This document shows, piece after piece, positions 30,713 through 37,509 of a stretch of DNA of 48,561 bases. The number at the start of each line of letters is the position of its first letter. Positions within the stretch are counted from its first letter, which is position 1. The notes beneath the pieces are model-generated. The model ran no database searches. It was given only the letters and a program-made list of their open reading frames with translations, and was not told where the DNA came from. The position numbers and the translations under genes are program-made. The DNA is taken from assembly GCA_017460835.1 (NCBI GenBank), contig JAFUAD010000058.1, positions 1 through 48,561 on the forward strand. The letters are read 5' to 3'. The DNA is from Oscillospiraceae bacterium (GTDB lineage Bacteria > Bacillota > Clostridia > Oscillospirales > Ruminococcaceae).

Positions 30713-33619
30713 ATGAAGTACTGTCCAAGCTGCGGCACACCGAATCAGGACACCAGCGGATTCTGTGCCAAATGCGGCACAAAGCTGCCGCAGGCTCCGG
30801 TGCAGGCACCGGCTCAGCCGCCGAATGCACAGCAGCCCGGTTACCCGAATGCGCAGCAGCCCGGTTATCCAAATGCACAGCAGCCCGGTTACCCTAATGC
30901 GCAGCAAAACGGCTACCCGAACGCACAGCAGCCCGGTTATCCCAATGCACAGCAGCCCGGCTATCCGAATGCGCAGCAAAACGGCTACCCGAACGCACAG
31001 CAGCCCGGCTATCCCAACGCACAGCAGCCCGGTTATCCGAATGCACAGCAGAACGGCTATCCGAATGCACAGCAGGCCGGATTCCCCGGCGCACAGCCGG
31101 CGGGCAATGCTGCGGCAGAGCCCGCGAAAAAGAAAAAGGAGAAAAAGCCGAAGGATAAGAAGGATAAGAAAAAATCCAAGGCTCCGTGGATCGCGGGAGG
31201 CTGCGTGCTGCTCGCCGCTGCGGGAGCTGTTGCCGGATTTTTCATCTGGAAGGGCAGGCAGAAGGATCAGAAGCTGACGCTGGAGGAATTCAAATTCCGG
31301 CAGTCCGCATTTGAATGCGGTCAGGGCGATGTGTCCACGCTGGTAATGGCCGTTTTTGATCAGAATGCCGATACCTCCGGCCTGAAGGTCACGGCAAAGT
31401 GCCGGGATACCGGCGACGAGATCGTGCTGACCGACGACGGCGAGGGCGCCGACACCGTTGCGGGCGACAATGTCTTTTACGGCATGGTGACGCTCTCCTC
31501 CGATGAGGAGCGCACGCTTGAGTATTCCCTTTCGGTCACCGGCGGAAAGGAATTCAAATCCGAAAGCGCCAGCATCCGCTTCTTTACCATGAGCGCCTAT
31601 GACAACGAGCAGGATGCGATCCGGTCGCTGCGCTATGAGATCGACGCGATCGCCGAAACCTATCTGTATCAGATCGGCAGCCCCTCCGAGGAAAGCGCCG
31701 ATATCTACCTGAAGGGCGCAAAGGAGATCAACAAGCTGCTCGATGAAAAACAGCAGGAAGGCACGATCGTTTCCTATTCCTTTGATGCGCCCTATTATCT
31801 GATTCAGTTCCCGATCAGCTCGTATGCCTACTGCTACGGCGAATTCAGCGACGAGCAGAAGGTCGGCGGCGGAGACGGCACCGCCGGCGGAATTCAGGAG
31901 TACATTCTGGCTGACGCCGATCTTTCCATGATGATGCTGATGCCGTATAATTCACAGCTCAATTCATCGGCATTCCTCGCTGCACTGTCAAAGGTCTCGG
32001 ACTCCGACCTCGGGTATCAGGAGGCTGCGGAGCTCCATGAGGGCGATGTCGATTTTGACCGGATGCGCAATCTGGAAAGCTACCGCGTGATCGCGCTCAA
32101 TACGCACGGCGGATACGACAGCACATTCGGCTCGTTCTTTGCGATCGGCGTGCCGTATAATACGATCCCGGCCGTTGACCGCGCAAACAACAATCTGATC
32201 GAATCGAGCAACGGCAGAGCGCTCGTCACCTCGAATTTCTTTGAGACCTATTATGAGGACGGCTCGCTGAACGACTGCCTGATCTATCTGGGCTGCTGCC
32301 ACGGCGCGGATTCCGACCGCCTTGCAAGGACGCTGATCCGCAAGGGCGCGGATGCCGTTCTGGGCTACAAGAACAGTGTGTATGAGGACTACGACAATTC
32401 GATGGTGCAGGATTTCTTTGCCGATCTGATCGAGAAGGATTCCGGCGCGGACGGCCAGACCCACACAGTCGATACGGCGCTGCGCGCTGCAAAGGACAAG
32501 AACGGTGCGCAGGATCCGACCCAGTCTGAATGGGACGTTTTCTGGAGTAAGGTTCGGGGAAAGGGCGGCCGTGCGGAGCTGACGCTCTTCCAGCGTAACA
32601 GCTCTGACCCCTTCCGCCTGATCAAGGATACCTCCTCCGGCACCGTCGGCGGCAGTGTCCTCACCGCAAGAGACGGCTATACGGCGATTCCCAATGCGCG
32701 TATCACCATCACGGACGAAAACGGAACGCACCGTTCGTTCTTTACGGACCGCGACGGTCAGTATGCGTTCAGCATGCCGGTCGGAACCTATAACATCAAG
32801 GTCTCGGCAGAGGGGTATCTCCCGCTGGAAACGCAGGCGACCGTATATCCGAATTATATGACCTACCTCGAAACCATCCTGATGATCGCGCATGAGGAGA
32901 ATGAGACGACCGGTATTGCAAGCGGCTCGATCACCTCTGCAATGACCGGCTACGGACTGGAGGGCGTCAGACTGACCCTGCGCAGCAACTGGGCGAACGC
33001 CGATCAGGGCGAGATCGCGGCGACGCTGACAACGGACAGCAGCGGCTATTATCAGGTCGAGCTCCCTGTCGGCTATTACACCGTCAATGCGGAGCTGGAC
33101 GGCTATGTCACAATGTCCTTCAACATCGTGGTGCAGTCCGGCACGACCGAGAACCAGAATGCGACCATGAATGTCGAGCTCGACGGCGATCAGTACCGCA
33201 TTGTTCTGACATGGGACGAGAACCCGCGCGATGTTGATATTCACATCCGCGGCCCGCAGTACGGCGGCGGCACCTTCCATGTATACTGGGATCACATGTC
33301 CTATTATGAGGGCGACATCACGGTCTGCAATCTGGATGTAGATGACCGGTACAGCTACGGGCCGGAGACCATCACGCTGGTCACGCGGCAGGAGGATGAA
33401 CCGTATTACTGCTATATTCACCGCTATGACGGCTACGGCACGCTGACCTCCTCCGGAGCGACGGTGCGTGTCTATACCGAAGCGGGACTTGCAGCGACCT
33501 TTACCGTTCCGCCGAACGGCGGCAGCGGCGATTACTGGAATGTCTTTGCGATCAAGAACGGACGCCTTGTCGTCAACAACTCCATTACCGGTACGCCGAA
33601 TACATCCTATGCGGAATGA
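30713..33619 (+). CDS. zinc-ribbon, caspase-like membrane protein
   Basis: A 968-residue single-pass membrane protein. In order: zinc ribbon C4-x2-C7 ... C18-x2-C21; eleven 8-residue repeats PNAQQ[PN]GY (37-124); a Lys-rich stretch (138-157); a membrane helix (about 158-178); a beta-rich domain (about 190-290). Then comes a clan CD (caspase/clostripain-like) fold with a candidate dyad of H465 in NTHGGYD and C528 or C529 in YLGCCHG (about 300-640). Two carboxypeptidase-regulatory-like domains (about 640-830) and a YfaP/DUF2135-like C-terminal domain (LTWDENPRDVDIHIRGP) follow. The zinc ribbon would be cytoplasmic and the protease-like part outside. Substrate and partners are unknown. GGGAGG ribosome site. 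Confidence 0.75.
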   Translation: MKYCPSCGTPNQDTSGFCAKCGTKLPQAPVQAPAQPPNAQQPGYPNAQQPGYPNAQQPGYPNAQQNGYPNAQQPGYPNAQQPGYPNAQQNGYPNAQQPGYPNAQQPGYPNAQQNGYPNAQQAGFPGAQPAGNAAAEPAKKKKEKKPKDKKDKKKSKAPWIAGGCVLLAAAGAVAGFFIWKGRQKDQKLTLEEFKFRQSAFECGQGDVSTLVMAVFDQNADTSGLKVTAKCRDTGDEIVLTDDGEGADTVAGDNVFYGMVTLSSDEERTLEYSLSVTGGKEFKSESASIRFFTMSAYDNEQDAIRSLRYEIDAIAETYLYQIGSPSEESADIYLKGAKEINKLLDEKQQEGTIVSYSFDAPYYLIQFPISSYAYCYGEFSDEQKVGGGDGTAGGIQEYILADADLSMMMLMPYNSQLNSSAFLAALSKVSDSDLGYQEAAELHEGDVDFDRMRNLESYRVIALNTHGGYDSTFGSFFAIGVPYNTIPAVDRANNNLIESSNGRALVTSNFFETYYEDGSLNDCLIYLGCCHGADSDRLARTLIRKGADAVLGYKNSVYEDYDNSMVQDFFADLIEKDSGADGQTHTVDTALRAAKDKNGAQDPTQSEWDVFWSKVRGKGGRAELTLFQRNSSDPFRLIKDTSSGTVGGSVLTARDGYTAIPNARITITDENGTHRSFFTDRDGQYAFSMPVGTYNIKVSAEGYLPLETQATVYPNYMTYLETILMIAHEENETTGIASGSITSAMTGYGLEGVRLTLRSNWANADQGEIAATLTTDSSGYYQVELPVGYYTVNAELDGYVTMSFNIVVQSGTTENQNATMNVELDGDQYRIVLTWDENPRDVDIHIRGPQYGGGTFHVYWDHMSYYEGDITVCNLDVDDRYSYGPETITLVTRQEDEPYYCYIHRYDGYGTLTSSGATVRVYTEAGLAATFTVPPNGGSGDYWNVFAIKNGRLVVNNSITGTPNTSYAE
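30821..31084 (+). repeat. 24-bp tandem coding repeat
   Basis: Eleven in-frame 24-bp units encoding PNAQQPGY or PNAQQNGY. From unit 2 on they form a 72-bp higher-order pattern (PGY, PGY, NGY) three times, followed by a final AGF unit. This suggests recent unequal expansion. Confidence 0.85.
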
Positions 33620-33640
33620 CCGGCAGCAGAGATAAACAGC

Positions 33641-33685
33641 ACAGAAACGGGAGCCTGTATCATAGCAGGCTCCCGTCTGTTTTGT
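33641..33685 (+). terminator. terminator of the caspase-like protein gene
   Basis: CGGGAGCCTG (33648-33657) pairs with CAGGCTCCCG (33666-33675), extended by ACAGA/TCTGT, followed by TTTTG. Confidence 0.85.
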
Positions 33686-33720
33686 AAATAAAATGTCTCC
33701 GCCGGATTCATCGCGAAGCG

Positions 33721-33764
33721 CATGTTTGCAAAGCAAACTGCGCAGTTTTACGAAGTGAAACATG
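33721..33764. repeat. double-hairpin palindrome, copy B
   Basis: CATG, TTTGC...GCAAA, CTGCGCAG, TTT-x-ACGAAGT-x-AAA, CATG (44 bp), in the same orientation as copy A. It lies directly behind the 3' end of the methyltransferase gene. Confidence 0.75.
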
Positions 33765-33774
33765 CGATACCTTA

Positions 33775-34422
33775 TTATTCCGCGGGTTTCCGGATTACGC
33801 AGTGCAGGCGGCAGAATCCGCGCTTTTCAAAGGATTCCATGCGCAGCCCGGCCTTTTTGCAGAGCGACCGGATATCCTCTTTGCCGTAGATCCGCACATC
33901 GCCCTTGCCCGCAAGATGCGCAAGCGGCATCTCGATATGATTGCAGAACCAGCGAACCGCCGCGGAATTCATGGTCATATCGCGCAGAATGAACCTGCCG
34001 TTCGGCCGCAGCACGCGGAACACGCTGTTGAAAAAGCGCTGCGGGTTCGGATAATGATGAAAGCTCTCGCAGCAGATCACAACATCGAAGGATTCCTTTG
34101 CAAAGGGCAGTCTTTCGCAGTCGCCGACGACCAGCTCGACGCCCTCCATGTTCTTTGCCTTCGCGACCTCGATCATTTTCGGTGTGAGGTCGATGCCGGT
34201 GTAATGCTTTTCGGGATATTTTTCGTGCAGCAGCGTGAGCATGGGCGCAGTGCCGCACCCGCAGTCGAGCAGATCGGCAAACGGCTCCTTCTCCAGCTCT
34301 GCCAGCACATCGGGGTAATCCTTCTTGCACATATTGTAGACCCCGGCATGATCGGTTTCATAGACCTCCGCAGCCTTTGTGAACTCCCGGACGGACAGCG
34401 CCTTGTATTCCTTGCTTGTCAT
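33775..34422 (-). CDS. class I SAM-dependent methyltransferase
   Basis: A 215-residue cytoplasmic methyltransferase with the usual motifs: SAM-binding LLDCGCGTAPML (motif I, about 51-62), the acidic end of strand 2 (TGIDLTPKMIEVA), VVGDCERLPF (motif II), FDVVICCESFHHY (motif III/IV) and FRVLRPNGRFIL. The nearest type is UbiE/methyltransf_11; the substrate is not predictable. It starts at ATG 34422 behind AAAGGAG. Its promoter (34470-34498) belongs to the repeated promoter family. Confidence 0.85.
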   Translation of the reverse strand: MTSKEYKALSVREFTKAAEVYETDHAGVYNMCKKDYPDVLAELEKEPFADLLDCGCGTAPMLTLLHEKYPEKHYTGIDLTPKMIEVAKAKNMEGVELVVGDCERLPFAKESFDVVICCESFHHYPNPQRFFNSVFRVLRPNGRFILRDMTMNSAAVRWFCNHIEMPLAHLAGKGDVRIYGKEDIRSLCKKAGLRMESFEKRGFCRLHCVIRKPAE

Positions 34423-34469
34423 AATCAGAACTCCTTTCGTCGGTTAGCATGCGCAAACTTTACGATACC

Positions 34470-34498
34470 ATTATAGCACATCATGCCGGAAAAATCAA
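34470..34498 (-). promoter_or_regulatory. promoter of the methyltransferase gene (promoter-repeat family)
   Basis: Minus strand: TTGATT (34493-34498), the 17-bp spacer TTTCCGGCATGATGTGC, then TATAAT (34470-34475). It matches the family spacer TTTCCTCCATAATATGC at most positions. Confidence 0.75.
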
Positions 34499-34652
34499 TA
34501 GGGACTGGAAAAAACATGGTACAAAAAACTGCGGGGGAGCGGCGCTCCTTCCTGTATCAAAGTGTCCGAACGGAGCGGAAAAATCCCGCTTCCTGTGCTA
34601 TCATAAAGGGAAGGAGCTTATGATCCGGAATTTCATAAAGAAGGTGATCTGT

Positions 34653-34967
34653 ATGAGCCGTTTACCCTGGGGAAAGCTCAGTCTGTTCGCAGGCGGTGTA
34701 CTGTTCGGCACGGCCGGCATTAAGATTCTGAGCAGCAAGGATGCAAAGAAATGCTACACCAATGCGACCGCTGCGGTTCTTCGCGCAAAGGACAGCGTCA
34801 TGGAAACCGTCACGACGGTTCGGGAGAACTGCGACGACATTCTCAGCGACGCAAAGGCGATCAATGCAGAACGCGCTGCTGCCGAGGCTGAGGCCGTGAT
34901 CGCGGACGAAGCAGCGGACATCATAGAGGATGCGGCGGAGGAAACCGCACAGCCGACCGAGGAATAA
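34653..34967 (+). CDS. DUF6110 family protein
   Basis: A 104-residue protein starting at ATG 34653 (AAGGTGAT just upstream); the frame is open further upstream but family members begin here. One N-terminal hydrophobic segment (KLSLFAGGVLFGTAGIKIL) is followed by SSKDAKKCYTNATAAVLRAK and a long acidic, Ala/Glu-rich helix to the C-terminus. DUF6110 proteins are small membrane-anchored proteins regularly encoded beside a P-type metal ATPase, as here (54 bp upstream of one). They may assist or regulate it; the mechanism is unknown. Confidence 0.75.
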   Translation: MSRLPWGKLSLFAGGVLFGTAGIKILSSKDAKKCYTNATAAVLRAKDSVMETVTTVRENCDDILSDAKAINAERAAAEAEAVIADEAADIIEDAAEETAQPTEE

Positions 34968-35021
34968 TCACTGACAGACCGCCGCGGCGGTCTGTTTTGT
35001 TAAGGTGCGAGGGGCGATTCA

Positions 35022-37097
35022 ATGAAATGTAAAATTCTGCATGAATCAAAAGGGCGTATCCGCGTGCATTTCTGTCAGAATCATATGACACTGCGTCAGG
35101 CGGATATTGCGGAGTATGCGCTGTCTGCGGTCAGCGGCATCACAAAGGTTCAGGTGTTTGACCGCACCTGTGATGTGATTCTGTATTACCGCTGCGACCG
35201 GCGGGATGTAATCGCGGCGCTGGCGCATTTTTGCTATAATCAGGAAGCGGAGGCTCTCGTTCCGGCGCAGACCGGTCGGGCGCTGAACCGGGAATATGAG
35301 GAAAAGCTGGAGACAGCGGTCATGCGGCGCGTGCTGCACAAATTTCTGCTGCCGCTGCCGTTTCGCCGCCTGATTTCGGTTCTCAAGGCACTGAAATATC
35401 TCCGCAGAGGGCTGCGGTGCCTGCTGCACGGCAGGCTGGAGGTCGAGGTGCTGGATGCGGTCGCGATCACGGTCTCGACGCTGCGCGGCGATTACAACAC
35501 CGCCGGAAGCGTGATGTTTCTGCTGAAAATCGGCGATATTCTCGACGAATGGACACACAAGAAATCGGTCGATGATCTCGCAAGGACGATGTCGCTCGGC
35601 GTGGAGCAGGTCTGGATGCAGACGGCTGACGGGCAGGAGGTGCTTGCTCCGGTCTCGCAGATCCGGAAGGGCGACTGCGTGATCGTGCGCACGGGCTCGA
35701 TGATTCCGCTGGACGGCAAGGTCGTCTGCGGCGATGCGATGGTCAATCAGGCGTCCATGACCGGCGAATCTGTGCCGGTTCACAAGGCCGAGGACGCGTA
35801 TGTCTATGCCGGAACCGTTGTGGAGGACGGCGAATGTACGGTGCAGGTCGAGAACACCGCGGGCAGCGGGCGCTATGACCGCATTGTCCGAATGATCGAG
35901 GAATCGGAGCAGATGAAGTCCGCTGCGGAGAGCAAGGCGGCACATCTCGCCGATCAGCTTGTACCGTGGTGCCTCGGCGGCACGCTGCTGACCTATCTCC
36001 TGACGCGCAATGCGACAAAAGCGGTGTCGATTCTCATGGTCGATTTTTCCTGCGCACTGAAGCTCGCCATGCCGATCTCGGTGCTCTCGGCAATGCGGCA
36101 GTGCGCCGGGGCGGGGATCACGGTCAAGGGCGGCAGATTTCTCGAAGCGGTCGCCGAGGCGGATACGGTTGTCTTTGACAAGACCGGAACGCTGACGCAT
36201 TCGCAGCCGCGTGTCGCGCAGATCATTCCGTTCGGCGGGCGCGATGAGGCGGAGATGCTGCGGCTTGCGGCATGTCTGGAGGAGCATTATCCGCACTCGA
36301 TCGCCAATGCGGTCGTGGCAGAGGCGGCGCGGCGCGGCCTGCTGCATGAGGAGCGCCACTCGAAGGTGGAATATGTCGTCGCGCACGGAATCTCCAGCAC
36401 GATCGACGGCGAGCGCGTGGTCATCGGCAGCCATCATTTTGTCGTGGAGGACGAAGCGTGCAGAGTGCCGGATGAGCGCGTGTTCCGGCATCTTCCGAAG
36501 GAATATTCGCATTTGTATCTTGCGATCGGCGGAGAGATCGCGGCGGTGATCTGCATTGAGGATCCGCTGCGCGACGAGGCAAAAACCGTGATCGAAAGGC
36601 TGCACAGCCTCGGCATTGCGAATATTGTGATGATGACCGGCGACAACGAGCGAACCGCAAAGTCCGTTGCCGGAAGGGTCGGCGTCGATGCCTATTATTC
36701 GGAGGTTTTGCCGGAGGATAAGGCCGCATTCATCCGCGCAGAGCATGAAGCCGGGCGGCGCGTTGTCATGATCGGCGACGGGGTGAACGATTCTCCTGCA
36801 CTGAGCGAATCCGATGCCGGAATTGCGATCAGCACCGGCGCGGCGATCGCGCGGGAGATCGCGGATATCACGATATCGGCCAATGATCTCTATGCGCTGA
36901 CTGACCTGAAGGAGCTGAGCGATGCGCTGATGCAGCGGATAAACCGGAATTACCGCACGATCATCGGGTTCAATCTGAGCCTGATTCTGCTCGGTGCTGC
37001 GGGGATTCTGCCGCCGGCGGCGTCGGCGCTGCTGCATAATGCCTCCACGCTCGCGATCGGGCTGAAAAGCATGACGGATTTGCCGCAAAAGCAGTAA
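35022..37097 (+). CDS. P1B-type (heavy-metal) P-type ATPase
   Basis: A 691-residue ATPase that moves a transition metal ion across the membrane. The N-terminal ~75 residues resemble an HMA_2-like domain without the Cys-x-x-Cys motif. The actuator loop has TGES (247-250), the phosphorylation site is D386-KTGT, and the hinge is MIGDGVNDSPALSESD. The membrane metal-site motif reads SCALKLAMP (343-351) instead of the CPC of Cu/Zn pumps, so the substrate is uncertain; SCA/SPC-like variants occur in CtpC-type manganese pumps. Polar segments near residues 100-145 make the first helices hard to place. It forms a unit with the DUF6110 gene and has its own terminator. Confidence 0.85.
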   Translation: MKCKILHESKGRIRVHFCQNHMTLRQADIAEYALSAVSGITKVQVFDRTCDVILYYRCDRRDVIAALAHFCYNQEAEALVPAQTGRALNREYEEKLETAVMRRVLHKFLLPLPFRRLISVLKALKYLRRGLRCLLHGRLEVEVLDAVAITVSTLRGDYNTAGSVMFLLKIGDILDEWTHKKSVDDLARTMSLGVEQVWMQTADGQEVLAPVSQIRKGDCVIVRTGSMIPLDGKVVCGDAMVNQASMTGESVPVHKAEDAYVYAGTVVEDGECTVQVENTAGSGRYDRIVRMIEESEQMKSAAESKAAHLADQLVPWCLGGTLLTYLLTRNATKAVSILMVDFSCALKLAMPISVLSAMRQCAGAGITVKGGRFLEAVAEADTVVFDKTGTLTHSQPRVAQIIPFGGRDEAEMLRLAACLEEHYPHSIANAVVAEAARRGLLHEERHSKVEYVVAHGISSTIDGERVVIGSHHFVVEDEACRVPDERVFRHLPKEYSHLYLAIGGEIAAVICIEDPLRDEAKTVIERLHSLGIANIVMMTGDNERTAKSVAGRVGVDAYYSEVLPEDKAAFIRAEHEAGRRVVMIGDGVNDSPALSESDAGIAISTGAAIAREIADITISANDLYALTDLKELSDALMQRINRNYRTIIGFNLSLILLGAAGILPPAASALLHNASTLAIGLKSMTDLPQKQ

Positions 37098-37106
37098 AAC
37101 CCTAAG

Positions 37107-37142
37107 CGGATGATGTGCATAATCGTGCATCATCCGTTTTGC
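37107..37142 (+). terminator. terminator of the P-type ATPase gene
   Basis: CGGATGATG (37107-37115) with CATCATCCG (37128-37136), followed by TTTTGC. Confidence 0.85.
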
Positions 37143-37159
37143 TTTCCTGTTTTTTTCAT

Positions 37160-37457
37160 GTTTCCCATCAAACTTTTTCACCCGCTCCCATTGAAATTTC
37201 CTCCATAATATGCTATAAGCCGGCAGTGCCGCACGTTTCGCGCTGCGAAACTGCGCAGTTTGCAAAACAAACATGCGGCCTCCGTTTTAATTCTCCGGCA
37301 GTCTTTCTGTGTGGATTTTTCTTCTCACAACCATTGAAATTTCCTCTATAATATGCTATAAGCCGGCAGTGCCGGCCTCCGTTCCTGCTCCCCGGCAGTT
37401 TCCCATCAAACTTTTTCACCCGCTCCCATTGCGTTTTCCGCCATAATATGCTATAAT
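37160..37457 (+). repeat. tandem promoter-repeat array upstream of glnN
   Basis: Three successive units of CATCAAACTTTTTCACCCGC / CCATTGAAATTTCCTCC / ATAATATGCTATAAG / CCGGCAGTGCCGGCC fill most of the 412-bp gap 37098-37509. Each has a sigma-A promoter: TTGAAA 37191 with TATAAG 37214; TTGAAA 37334 with TATAAG 37357; TTGCGT 37429 with TATAAT 37452; all with 17-bp spacers and directed at glnN. The second unit lacks the CATCAAAC part. The first contains the palindrome copy C. Confidence 0.8.
37232..37275. repeat. double-hairpin palindrome, copy C (inverted), inserted in a promoter repeat
   Basis: CACG, TTTCGC...GCGAAA, CTGCGCAG, TTTGC...CAAA, CATG (44 bp). It interrupts CCGGCAGTGCC|GGCCTCCG, which is uninterrupted at 37364-37381 and, inverted, near 8010-8030, showing filled and empty sites. 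Confidence 0.8.
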
Positions 37458-37509
37458 ATAAGCTGTAAGGAAATGCACTGCCGGATTTCGGCGGTGACAG
37501 AAAGGAGGC

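Noticed and set aside
30821-31084. CRISPR-like array
   Set aside because: The 24-bp repeats are contiguous, in frame and encode PNAQQ[PN]GY units; there are no spacers.
33802-34476. Plus-strand ORF opposite the methyltransferase
   Set aside because: Antisense shadow; the minus-strand frame has all the methyltransferase motifs, a promoter and a ribosome site.
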